Of a stretch of 64,000 bases of DNA, positions 1 to 12,300 are shown piece after piece (the first letter of the stretch is position 1; each line of letters opens with the position of its first letter). The stretch comes from Phallusia mammillata (taxonomy: Eukaryota; Chordata; Ascidiacea; Phlebobranchia; Ascidiidae). The notes under the pieces are model-generated. The model worked only from the letters and a program-made list of their open reading frames with translations. It ran no database searches and had not been told where the DNA came from. The stretch is taken from the NCBI GenBank assembly GCA_003260075.1, contig QLIY01000309.1:62001-126000 (forward strand), in the 5' to 3' direction. The position numbers and the translations under genes were made by a program.

Positions 1-340
1 AACGACTTCCAACCCTTTCAGACATGATAATTGGCCATGCGTCATTACCAGGTTGGTTTAATGCTCTTTACCTAAATGCATAGCTTATAGGCTATAGCTT
101 ATAATCTATGCTTGGTTAGTGTGCAAACTACAGTTTTGTGATTTTGTTGTTAAACTAGTTCTCTGTTACAAATTTTTCCACAGAAAAGTAATGATGCATT
201 TTACACCAACCCAGCAACATTAGCGACATCATAACCTATAACAAAATCTCGGTAATGATATGCAAACATTCGCTACGCTGGATGTCACTATATTTACGAA
301 CTTTATTTACCGAATTTTATTGGAACTGTGTTTTGTGTAG

Positions 341-480
341 GTTGTTCAGCCATACGTAACACACGTCATGGAAGTTGGTACATTCAAGCTTTCGTAAAAC
401 TGATGGCAAACCACGCTAAAGACAAGGAGATGACAGAAATACTTACATTGGTGAACAATTTTGTTCGTAACAAAATTCCA
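341..480 (+). pseudogene. Second, truncated copy of the caspase exon (probable assembly duplicate)
   Basis: This is a near-identical copy of the caspase p10 exon with the same acceptor context (TTTTGTGTAG). It breaks off at a run of exactly ten G (481-490) right after the NKIP segment. The sequence just after the G run repeats the sequence from about 250 onward with scattered single-base differences, so the exon and its upstream intron occur twice. Because identical-length G runs join duplicated sequence at eight other places in the window, I read this as an overlapping allelic contig end and not as a real second exon or pseudogene. Confidence 0.6.
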
Positions 481-578
481 GGGGGGGGGGAAATGTTATG
501 CAAATATTCGCTATGCTAGATGTTACTCTATTTACGAACTTCATTTACCGAATTTTATTGGAACTGCGTTTTGTGTAG

Positions 579-829
579 GTTGTTCAGCCTTACGTAACAC
601 GCGTCATGGAAGTTGGTACATTCAAGCTTTTGTAAAACTGATGGCAAACCACGCTAAAGACAAGGAGATAACAGAAATACTTACATTGGTGAACAATTTT
701 GTTCGTAACAAAATTCCATCTTCAAAAGCAAAATACAGCAGTGCTCGTGGAATGCCGGAATTTGTTAGTACACTCTGCAAAAAGCTTTATTTTTACCCCG
801 GAGTTGTTGACAAACAAGTTGTGCAATAG
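579..829 (+). CDS. Caspase, C-terminal exon (p10 subunit end), partial gene
   Basis: This is the last coding exon of a caspase, a cysteine protease of apoptosis or inflammation. It opens after a TTGTGTAG acceptor and ends at TAG (827-829). The translation carries the p10 core RNTRHGSWYIQAF, like the RNT/S..GSWFIQ segment of effector and initiator caspases. That segment includes the arginine which lines the S1 aspartate pocket and the tryptophan of the substrate groove. It then runs through a helix (KDKEITEILTLVNNFV) to the closing LCKKLYFYPGV strand typical of caspase C-termini. The catalytic p20 subunit with its QACRG-type cysteine is not visible and must lie upstream of the window. The linker KAKYSSARGMPEFVSTLCKK fits the usual K-x-x-P-x-x-x-S-x-L-x-K/R-x-LYF end. 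Which caspase subfamily cannot be told from this fragment. Confidence 0.85.
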
Positions 830-1847
830 ATGTTGATTGATTTTATGTGCACATATATTTTATTTTTGTAAAATAAAAATCTATATGTATTTTAGTGTCC
901 ATTCCTTTTTACTTTAAATGTTGACATACTTTCTTTTGTAAAAAGCAGGTTCAACACTTAATTAAGCTAAGTTTGTGAAAACGTAAGGTTTAGAAATACT
1001 TTCTGCTCAGTGGCGTAGGCAGCCAAAAAATTTGGGAGGGGCCAAATAATTTGTTGTTCGATACCACTTTTTGCTAACGGGGGGGGGGTCCCGGAGTTGT
1101 TGACAAACAAGTAGTGCAATAGATGTTGATTGATTTTATGTGCACATATTTTATTTTTGGAAAATAAAAATCTATATGCTTTTTAGTGTCCATGCCTTTT
1201 TACTTTAAATGTTGACATATTTTCCTTTGTAAAAAGCAGGTTGAATACTTTAGCTAAGTTTGTGAAAACATAAGGTTTATAGAAATACTTTCTGCTCAGT
1301 GCTTTTGGTCCGAAAACATCAAGGGAGCAGGACGAAAAACAAACTCACTAAACAAGCACACGTTACTAGCTTATCAATTATTTTTATTTTTACGTTTGTG
1401 GCTTTAAAAATTTTTCTGCACAAAAGTCAAAAAGTCACAGTTTAAAAATGGTCCGAAAGGGGGGGGGGTGCTCAGTGCTTCCGAAAACATCAAGGGAGCA
1501 GGACGAAAACAAAACAATCGAAGTTGTTACTTGTTAGGCAAACTCACTAAACAAGCACACGTTACTAGCTTATCAACTATTTTTATTTTTTACGGTTGTG
1601 GCATTAAAACTTTTTTCTGCACAAAAGTCAAAAAGTCACAGTTTAAAAATGGTCCGAAACCCTTGTGGTTAAAAAATAAATTACCGCAACCAGATTTTTT
1701 ATTAGATACGGTTGAATGCAGACGCAATCAAGCAGCTGGTGTTTGTATTTTGCACGTGATATTTTGTTTACAATTTCAATTTTGGCAACAACAGAAACGG
1801 TGACGTTAGGAACAAGTTAAAAAAATTGTTCTGGGCCGGGAGTTTAA
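830..1847. other. Spacer between caspase and GALNS, holding two false-duplication joins
   Basis: The caspase 3' region (from about 797) is repeated after a ten-G run at 1079-1088. A second block starting near 1296 is repeated after another ten-G run at 1459-1468. The left copy of the first block also carries the start of a hAT-like element (CAGTGGCGTAGG at about 1009) that the right copy lacks, as if one allele has the insertion. AATAAA-type signals follow the caspase stop. An open frame at 1468-1803 has no recognisable domain, and I see no coding feature in it. Confidence 0.6.
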
Positions 1848-4800
1848 ATGATTGTTTTTAAGTCGCATGCAACGAAAAAGATGAGGTCTACAATTTTAAT
1901 TTGTTTGTGTATTTTGTATTGGATGCAATTGGTGCATTCGTTGCAAATGTCGAAGGAAAGTACGAAACCAAACCTTATCTACATGTTGATGGATGATGTA
2001 AGTGACGTATTTTTGAACTACTATAAATATATTTACAACACACACTAGCTATTCTTTTTTGTGGATGAAAAGACACCAACAGATACAAAATTTTAACACA
2101 ACAAAATTTAGAAGAACAATTATATGTTGTTCATTGGTGCAAAACATGGAATGTAGGAATAAAGAAATGTTAACTGCCTTGATTTAACAAACTTTTTATC
2201 ATGATTTGTTTAATAAAAATAAGTTTTACTTGTCTTACTGGATTAGCTTTATATTTGTAAATTGTTTTGACTGCACCCGACATATTGTCATTTCAGATGG
2301 GTTGGGGTGATCTTGGAGTGTTTGGAGAGCCTTCAATGGAAACACCGAACATAGATCAAATGTCAAGAGAGGGCATGTTATTTACTGACTTCTACAGTGC
2401 AAATCCATTATGTTCTCCATGTAAGACATTTGTTAAAAGTAATACTAGTGAGTTTGTTTAACACTGTGAAGCATTTTATTTTGCAGCAAGGGCAGCATTG
2501 CTTACTGGAAGGCTTCCCATTCGCAATGGATTTTACACAAGCACTTATCATGGGCACAATGGTAAAAAAGGTTTTGAATTAAAGATATAGCTATAATTAA
2601 AGGGTACTTTTATTGTAGGCTATACACCCCAAGATATTGTTGGAGGCATAGCAGATTCAGAAGTACTTTTGCCAGAATTGTTAAAAGAAGCTGGTTATTC
2701 AACTAAACTTGTTGGAAAGTGGTGGGTTGCAGTTCTTTTGGAAGGTTTGCTGTTTATTAATCTGCAAAAAAGCTATACAGGGTTGTTTATCATACAGGCA
2801 TCTTGGCCACAGAGAACAATATTTGCCTCTGAAACATGGCTTCGATGAATGGGTTGGTGCCCCAAACTGTCATTTTGGCCCCTATGACGACAAAACAACT
2901 CCAAACATTCCTGTGTATAATGGAAGTAAAATGATTGGAAGGTTTGCCACTTTTTATGGCATGTTATCAGCCTATTTAACTGGTATATTTAATGTCATTG
3001 ACAGGTATTATGAAGAATTCCCTATCAACCATACAACACACCTTTCTAATCTGACCCAACTGTATATTGAGGTTTGTTTTATTTCTTAATTCTGAACTTC
3101 CAGGATTTTAAAATGACTGTGATCTTTTTTCATCCAAGGAAGCTCTAAAATATATTAAAGAACAGTCAACATCAGGAAAACCATTCTTTCTTTACTGGGC
3201 ACCTGATTCAACACATGGCCCAGTCTATGCATCACAAATGTTTAAGGGAACAAGCCGTAGAGGGGCGTAAGTTCAATGTTTACTTTTTATTGCATTCAAT
3301 GTGGTTATGGTTTTCTCATGAGATATGTATATAATTATTTATACTTTGCCTGACCACTGAAGTATAGTATATTGCAGATACGGTGATGCAGTAAAAGAGT
3401 TGGACTATGGAGTTGGAGAAATTGTAAAACTGCTGAAAAATTTGGGATTGGATAAAAACACTTTCGTGTTCTTCTCTTCTGACAATGGAGCAGCTATGAT
3501 CAATGATGCACAAAGTTTGTCTAAAGTTTTTTGTGGAGGAAAAATATAATTAAAACAACAAAATCAATTCCACTTTTGCTATGAATTGTTAAAGATTATT
3601 CAAGCATTTGCAAGAACATATGTATTTGTTTTTTTAAATGTTCTTGTTTTTCAAAGCTGATGGTAGCAATGGACCTTTGTTATGTGGAAAAGAAACAACA
3701 TTTGAAGGAGGTATTAGGGAACCCACTATTGCATGGGGACCTACATTTGTCAAGCCAGGACAGGTGCAAAATGAGAGATATATTGTACCTGATAATAATT
3801 TTGTTGTGTCATTTAATTAAATTACACAATTTTGATTATTTGGATGGACTTAAACCATACTTGTTTTATTTGGTCACAAGAATACAAAGGGTGAACAATT
3901 ATGTTGTTTTGACAGATTAGTCATCAAGTTGGAAGCCTGATGGATTGGTTTACAACTGCATTAGACTTAGCTGGAATTGCACAACCACAAAATGTTACTA
4001 TCGATGGCCTCAGTTTAAAGAATGTACTTTTGGGTGGAACTGAATTTGATAGGTTGGTTGCTTGTCCTCATTTAAGATAATGCGTTGGTGTTTTAGAAAT
4101 TAGGTGAACTTTGCAATATTTTTCAGGCCTATTTACCACTATCGTGGAAACACTCTATTTGCTGTACGGTATGGATTTCACAAAGCACATTTGTGGACAT
4201 GGACAAACCCCTGGGTTGAGTACAACAAGGTATAATGTAAAAGGCAATTTGGTATGCAAACCTAACTAACAGAAGCCCTAGCATGCAATTAAACAAGGCA
4301 CTTTAAGTCCTTCAGAAAATATCATCAGTGTTAATTTGACAATGAAAATTTGCATGTTTTTTTAAACAAAGTTAGGATACAAGTTTCACAATTGTGATTT
4401 ACTTTTTAGGGCCTGACGTTTTGCCGAGGACAGTATCTCGAAAACATTACAACACATGATCAGATGAATTACACAGCTAATCCTGTGGTATTTCATCTAG
4501 GTAGAGACACTCGTGAACATTATCCAATGAAGTAAGCTATTGTTTTATGACCAAAATATTTAGATTATCAATTGGAACTAAGAAACAATGTCTCACAGAT
4601 CAGGCCATGAATATGATGAAGCAGTTCATCAAATTAACAAGCTAATCGAGGAACATGAATCCAACTTGAAACCAGGATTGCCACAGTTTGACTGGTGTGA
4701 TGATGCAGTAATGGTTAGTATTTTTGACATATTGTAGGTATTTTTCTGGTCTCTGTACTATGTTATTACTTTTTGTGCATAGAATTGGGCACCAAATGGA

Positions 4801-4869
4801 TGTCAAGAATTGCAGAAATGCCTTCCGATTCCAAAGTCCAACAAGCAAAAATGTGTTTGGCTTCATTGA
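1848..4869 (+). CDS. GALNS: N-acetylgalactosamine-6-sulfatase (GALNS), lysosomal sulfatase
   Basis: This enzyme removes 6-sulfate from N-acetylgalactosamine or galactose in chondroitin and keratan sulfate in the lysosome. Exons: 1848-1997, 2297-2420, 2487-2561, 2619-2721, 2798-2941, 3005-3071, 3139-3266, 3378-3514, 3657-3763, 3916-4052, 4127-4229, 4410-4531, 4599-4713, 4783-4869. All junctions are GT-AG and keep the frame. An in-frame ATG at 1881 starts a cleaner signal peptide ([14 protein letters not shown]) and may be the real start. The formylglycine motif C-S-P-S-R is split across exons 2 and 3. Metal-site aspartates are seen in MDDMGWGD and SSDNGA, and the second sulfatase signature [13 protein letters not shown] spans exons 4 and 5. 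The end, [19 protein letters not shown]...VWLH, matches the GALNS C-terminus specifically, not arylsulfatase A. Several N-x-S/T sites fit a glycosylated lysosomal enzyme. A polyadenylation signal (AATAAA) follows within about 30 bases of the stop. Confidence 0.93.
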
Positions 4870-5625
4870 CCTGAATTAAAATTGTAAACAAAATGAATAA
4901 ACCTATAAGCCTTCCATAAACATTTTCATGTAACCTGTGCAATATATTACAACATGATTTGAAAATTGACCTTGATCAGTCAGCAGGTATTGCTTTTTTA
5001 CAATATTATGTTTTCACTCTTATGAACACATCATATCATGTCTGGGTTACATGTTTTCAAATGTTTTAAATTTGTTATTCTTCTATTATCATTGTGCAAT
5101 ACTTCATATGATTGTATTAGATGCAGTTGTTTGTAGCAAAATATACACTGTTGCTGCCTTCATGATGATTTGTTTTTTCTAATCAAGCATCAAAAACACA
5201 GTATGCCTTTTTAAATTCACATGTTTTTGCGTTGTAAAAAAATGTTTCATTGATTTGGTTTGTTTCTGGAAAAAAAGCAAGGATTGATAATGCAGGCGTC
5301 GAATGCTATAACTTTGCTTGTTTGAAATCATCTGGTGAAATGCGTCTTCGGCAGATAATGGTGTTTTTGAGGCACATATACGGAATAAGGTGTTATTTAA
5401 ATAGGGAAAGAAACAACAATATCACACTAGCTTGTCGTTGAACATTAAACCTCAAATGAAAATTCCGGAAAGACAGAAAAATATTGCAGAAATGTGAGTT
5501 ATGGCAAATTGCCCAGTGAAGCATGTCTGCGTAAACAAAGCGATTGCTGCGTTGTGTTGTGGCGGGTTGCACGAATTCATTTAGCGGCGCCGGCAAAGTG
5601 TAGGTTACTAAATTGCTCGGAAGGG
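4870..5625. other. GALNS 3' UTR and intergenic/5' region of CCDC33
   Basis: AT-rich sequence with an AATAAA close to the GALNS stop and no convincing coding frame. The frame that contains the CCDC33 start is open back to 5494, with an upstream in-frame ATG there. The upstream part (many Cys, Arg, Leu) does not look like conserved coding sequence and is probably 5' UTR. Confidence 0.5.
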
Positions 5626-8600
5626 ATGACCCAAAGGAATAAAACAGTGCACTTGGAAAACAAAACGCTTGTTTTTGAATTTGGCATTACTCAGGTGCAG
5701 TTTAACAAACAAGGTAATTATGTGCTGAAGTTATCATTACGACACGGTCATCGACCGGATTTACTGTCCGAGGTAAGTTGTAATTCTAGCAGTTGTAGTT
5801 CAAGTTAAACATAAACAGTTGTGTGTGATTTTTTTAAAACGTTTGGTAGACTAAAACAATGGTTTTGTAAATGCTGGTTTAGGTACTAAGAAATAATACA
5901 TTTGACAGGCTTTGTACTGTAAAGTGTGCATACTGCATATGTACCTTGTGCTTTATGTTTTGTGTGTAAATGGTTTATGCGGTATGTAATTCAACATAAA
6001 ATATTTTCTATAGGTTCTACTGGATGTGAATGATGCAGGAACACCAGAATCTGGTCATCAAATTAGCACGGATAGCCTGAGGTGGGATGGAACATTGACT
6101 TCTTCCAAGTTTGAAAAAAATCAATTCAAGTTCACATTACCAAAAGGTAAAGACATTTTCTAGTAAATCATCACATCAAGCATAATATTTTTTTCCTGTA
6201 CCAATGTGGCATGCATAAAAAATTACTCATTGCACATTGGCTATGCTGTCATCGAATTTCAGTAATAGCTAACAAAGTTATTGTTTGTATTGAAATTGAT
6301 TTTCAACAAAATATTTTATTATCTTTAAGAAAAAAAAACTATTCATACAGTTGTTCTGTTGAATTATTTTCGTGCATCAACTAATTGATGTTTTTTTTCT
6401 TTTGCAAGTTTATGTAAGACAGTAAATCAACATACACTTTGTGCAGCAACAAACTTGGCTTAATGTTTATTATTTTGAACCAAGGTTTCTGCAAAAATGA
6501 CAAGAACTATGATGTCCACCTTGCAATTGAAGCTTTCAATTTGTCCGACAAGTTAAAGGAGCGATCTGGGGAGGCTGTGTTTGCTATTTACCCAAGGACA
6601 GAACTCCCAAAAGCCAATCTCAATGTTCAGTTAGTACCAAGATTAATTTAAATACCTACCGAATATATACGTTTTCACAAGATCCAAAAATAATAATTTA
6701 AAATAAAAAGACTTCCTTTAACCAGGAAAGTCTCTGCTGTGTTTTATGTGGTTTTTGATTGTTCTGAATAAGTGCACTTAAGTAAACCAATTTACCTAAT
6801 TTTTTTAGGAAGGGTACAGATTACTACAAGTATGCTGGAGTGCTCACACTCCTTCGACCACTTACACGAGCCTCAATTTCAATGCATTGCGGGCGACTTT
6901 CCTACACAGTGGCCTTTCGAGAGCACTTAGATCCCCTGGTGCGAACCAGCAGCGAGGACGAGAGTATTGCTGATGTAGGACTTTGAATGCTCTTTGTTCG
7001 AATTAGCTTGTTGTAAAAATGTATTATGATCAGGAGGAAGAAGCTCCCAATCCTGTTGTGCCACAGTTGACAATTTCTGCCCCGGATGATAATAAAAAAC
7101 AGGAATTGGCAGCTTTGACATACCGCAAAAATGTTGCATCACCAGCAACAATTGGTAAGTATAGCTTCAGAATGTTCTTTTAAGGAAACATGATGGGTAT
7201 ATTACTTGAACTTGTAAATGTTTTTCAGATAGACTGGGTACAAAGAGCATTAGTTCTCCAAAGAATGACTCTGAAGAACTTACAAAACCTATTGTTTCAT
7301 TACCTGCTCCACAAACCCAAACAACAAATGTTTATGCTGGTATATTTAAGTTTTTTGCTGTTTATTGGTAATATGAATGTTCATAATCAATAAGCACATG
7401 TAATTAAAATCAAGTTTGGTTGACTTTTTGAATTAATCTAAATACAAGCATAATGTGGTTTAAGATCGATGGAGCAAAGAAAATTCCAAATTTGAAAACT
7501 TGGGATCTGAAGATTCTTTTCACATCAGTGTGGCTTCTACACCACCACCAGAAGATTACAACTCACCAAATAATAAAGAGGTAAGCTAAAATTTAAAATT
7601 TTAAGAGCCCAACTGATTTCAGCTAAATTACAATTAAAGCACAGTTGGATTTATATTGAATAAATTACAATGAAATTTATGTGAAAAAGTCTATTGTTCA
7701 CCTAGGCAACAATAAGTTGCCAAACAAACTTCTGTGAGTTTAGGCGGTAACTAAACAAGAACTTTAGGGTCTGAATGCTTTTATAAGGCCGCTGTTTGCT
7801 GTTGACTTAGTAACAATGGGACAATTTTTCCCCCACTGTTGCGTCAGTGTTTAGTTACTTTGGCAACTTTCTTTGATAAAATGTGTCAGGGCATATTTGG
7901 GCTTGACACACAAAATTTGGATTAGGATACAATAAAGTGAAATTTCATTGACAGTTATTAAATGCAATTAAATCTGCTTACAGCTCATGTGTTGTTTAAA
8001 ACATGTAAACATATTAACATTGTTGGAAGTCATTATTTATCTCAAGTAACAAAAATATATATTTAACACCATCATGCAATGTACCAATTTGTGTGAAATA
8101 ATTCTCAAACTAACAAAGTTTGTGTAAGAAACATTTATTGTGTCCATGGACATTGTGTAATAGCACCTCCACTGCAATCTGATATGCTTGACTCACCTAA
8201 TCCAAGCGAGAAACCGATAACACCACAGTTGGCCTGTGTTTATTTTGTGTCTGCTCCAGACACTGTGGTGTGTCACGCATCATAAACCTCAGTTGGCTGT
8301 GTTCTTAAAATTGTAAAATAGTTTGCTCTATAATTTGACTGCAGGGTGAAGTGCTCCAGCATTGTTTGCTTGTAACTGAAGTTCAGATCGTGCATTCAAA
8401 TGCTAACAAGTAATTTAATGTTGTCAGTTTGCACAGTGTGTGTTGACATTTTCAGGAGAAGAAAATTTATAGCAAAACACAGGTGCTTGATTTAGATTCT
8501 CTGTAGTTCTGAGCATTTTGTCGGATTTGTGCCAGCTCACGCCTTAATGTTCTTGTTTCCATCTCCAGTTGCATTTGGAATTCTAGCTCCCGTCTTCGTA

Positions 8601-9292
8601 TCTCATCTTGGAGGTATTGTTGTGTGGCATTTGTCAAGTAACGTATTCGCTCGTTGTTGTTGATTTGCACTTGTGTGAGCAGTGATTCTAATCGGTTTTC
8701 GGTCATGTCCACACTTGCCTAACAACACAACTGTGAGCATGAATTTGAAGCCAATTATCACTTTTTTAATTTGGCATGAACACATGGGTTTGTGTGAAAA
8801 AACACCCACAATTGTAACTAACCTGTTTGTCAATTTTGAGAGTGTTAGCAGTGTTTCTGTAAACCCTGTACACACTTTGCAGTTTGGCACTCATTTCACC
8901 CCATAGCCTGATTTCAATGTCTTCTGTAACATGTTCAGTGTAGTCTGTGGCAGTTTCTTGCCAGTCTGTGGCAAAGCTTTCTCTCTGCACCTGAGTTAAA
9001 AGGATAATATTGTGCTTGGAAATATTGAAATTTTGGTTTGCTTGCCTTATTGCATGTGTCATCATTAATTTTTTTTCTGCACTGTGTCTTTGAAATTGCT
9101 GTGTTAACATATTTTACTAGTCATTACTTTAGCCACTACAGTATGAACAACTGTACTGTGGAAAATAACTATGTATGATAGGATATATTGGGATATGTAT
9201 ACATATATATATATATATGTACAATTAAGATTGCCATAATTTTTTTACTGTCTTTAGGACAATATGATCAGATGTTTAAAGCATATGTTGAA

Positions 9293-9363
<71 letters not shown>

Positions 9364-12300
9364 AATTTAACTAAACAAAAATTCCACCTAAATGTTACCC
9401 ATACTTTACATACATCTGAAGGCCCATCTCACGCACCTGAAGGCCCATCTCATGTATATTTATTTTGGTTTGTTTCTTTAAACCATTCTTGGCCTTTAGC
9501 TGTTGGTTTTCACCAGTTTCTTCTACTTTGGCAAGAGCCTGCTGTAGTTTTGTTGCACATATCTCCACAAAATGTTGTTTAAATCGCTCCTTTTCAAATT
9601 CTTTGAAGTCTTCCACAAGTTTATTTAAATCTTCACTAACTGCATTCTGTAAGACATGCAGTATTGAAATCTATAGAACCATAGATCAAATTATAAAGAA
9701 AATAATGCTCAACAACCAATTGAGGTCGCCTTTATCGGGGTAATGACACTCCCAAAAGTAAAAACCTGCAATGTACAAAATATAATGGGGAGGAAAACCA
9801 AACTACAACATGTTAAGTGCAAAGATAAAAAATGGGAGGACTTCTGTTCAAATGTTTTCAAAGCAACTGCCTGGCAGCAAAAGTTTATCATAAAATTTGG
9901 AATAGTTAAAAACAAAACTGCCATGCGTAGTTCACTTTTGCACTGACCATGCCAAAAGCAACTGTTGTAACATCTACAATACAACAACTATGTATTTACT
10001 ATATACAAGCTCCCTGGAAGTTCAAGCTTCTTATTAATCATGTGTAAAGTGTCCTTAAGATCATCAGGTCAAAAATTATAAATTTACAACAATTGAGAAA
10101 AAAACAGTGTGTAATGAGTGAAACTTACTTGTATTTCTTCGCTGATTTCTGCCTTTATTCCATTATTCATAAAGTCTGCAACCGACATCTTATCCTCGAC
10201 CTTAAGCTTTCAACACAAAACCCACAGTTTATCATCTCATCTCACACTGCATGTGTTTGTGATTTTTTTCTGCACTCACCCAATGTGTTCAATAATTAAA
10301 ATTCGCAATTTACTAACCATGCTTGGTGTGCTACTTGAACTTGATGAAGATCTGCTGGATGTCGGACTGCTGCTGCTCGCAATTGATGGACTAAGTGTTC
10401 CATTTCTTGTCATAAGATTCTCTTTTGACATGTTTTTTTAATAAAACTCACACAGAACTTTTCTAGCTTAATAAAAATTGTTAAACTTATAACAAGTAAA
10501 ATATTTTTTTGAATGTGCAAAATTATTACATAACATACTTTTCAAATAACTTATTTACATTTGTCTATTGCAAAAAATGCAAAAACTGATGAAAGTAAAT
10601 AAATTTAAAGAGTAATACATACATCCTAACTAGATCACAATGCTGATTTATCATCGTAAAACTGACTGCATCATGTTCTGCTGCAAATAATTGTGTGGAT
10701 CCCCCTAAAAGCATTCACTTTGCTGGCAAATGCATTAAAATTAAATATTCATGAATCCTGGGGCATTAAATTTCTGCAGTATTACTTTACAGGATGAAAT
10801 TATTCATGTTTTATTAATAGACTGGCCTTGTTGGGGGGGGGGTATCCTGGGGCATCAAATTTCTGCAATATTGCTTTACAGGATGAAATTATTCATGTTT
10901 TATTAATAGACTGGCCTTGTTTGTTGAGACTACCCCCATTTGACTTGTCACAGCCTTTTATTTACTTCATTTACTTACATGCTTTTGACCAATTTTTGTT
11001 CAGAGGACAATGGACACTCCTGCAACAGTAAGTTCACCTGACAGAGCTGGCACTTCATCTCAGCGGCAAGCACCAACCCGACGTGCTGTAAAATCCCCAA
11101 CAATGACCAGCCCAAGGCAAACGGGTAGTCAGGGTCCTGTGAATAGGCATGTTGCAAAACCTGGACATGATGAAATATATGTGATAGTCCACGGTGCAAC
11201 AAGTCTGCCATCTCGCTCTGATGGTGCTGATCCCCTGCCTTTTGCTACATTGTAAGCTCTAGAAAAGTATTTGTTAGAGTAGTAATGCTACACTTGCAGC
11301 ATTATTGTGAATATATTAAGTTCCTGCTACCAATTTACAAACTATTTAATTTGCTTCTATTAACAAACTCTGCAGAAATGTGTGTTTTAATAGGATTAAA
11401 AATCAGAATTTATTTTTCCTTTAAAAAAGCACAGAACTTTTATACTTTAATACAGTATTTAACCTAACTTTAAAAAAAAATATGTCAATGATGTTTGTCT
11501 CAATTTTGATTTTTTTTTAGAAAAAGTTCACATGATGAGAAAGCTGGCAGACAAGCTCAGTGTGCAACACATGCAACTTTGCAACCAACACATTCACCTA
11601 CATGGGAAGAAATTCTTACAATGGAGGTGATTCTCGTGTTTTGTTTTGCACAGTTTTTTTTCGTAATAAAGTGCAAAAAAGCATCCCACTTGAAAACCGC
11701 TGGCAAGAAACTTGTATATAGCAACTAGCAAGCCTTTTGAATTGCAGTTTTTGCAGTGATAATAATAGCAACATTCTTAACACAAAGTGTATTCACTCTA
11801 TATGTCTATTGCTGGTGTTTTTTTATATGTCTGTTGCAGGTGAAAATGCAAGTATTTTGTGATGCAAAGTAATGCAAGTATTTTGTGGTAAAAATAATAC
11901 AAAAGCAAAATGTTACTTCCTTTAGGTTGCGGAAGAAAAAGTGAAAGATGAGGAATTAATTCTTACCGTCTCTGACAGTGTATCTAAAGAAAAACTCATC
12001 AAATATCAAATTCCCATCTCCAACTTAGCCCCATTTCATCCTTATCATTTTGAATTGGTTCAGGTAAGGATTAGCACCAAACACCAGCACTTAAGCACTT
12101 TCCCACTTTTGGATTGAATTCACTTAAGTCAGATTGTCAAACGTATTTGAAAAGATGCACACTATACTGTAATGCTTGATTTTTAATATCTATATTTCAA
12201 CTTTTACAAACAACGAAAGTTTATCCAAATGGCCCTGAATTTATCTAAACACAAACTTGCAAATCCAAGTGTGGAAAATAGTTTGGATATCCCTGATCTG

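Noticed and set aside
1468..1803. 111-codon plus-strand frame upstream of GALNS
   Set aside because: Begins inside a duplicated join region, has no domain and no splice context; probably chance.
8603..8890. Second minus-strand frame of 95 codons overlapping the last exon of the nested gene
   Set aside because: It is the same DNA read in another frame; the frame joined by the GTTGTTAG acceptor gives a typical coiled coil and fits exon phases.
9199..9218. TA microsatellite as regulatory or origin-like element
   Set aside because: Simple short repeat common in AT-rich introns.
9188..9370. Open frame with a poly-glycine tail
   Set aside because: The glycines come only from the 67-G run, which is most likely a gap filler.
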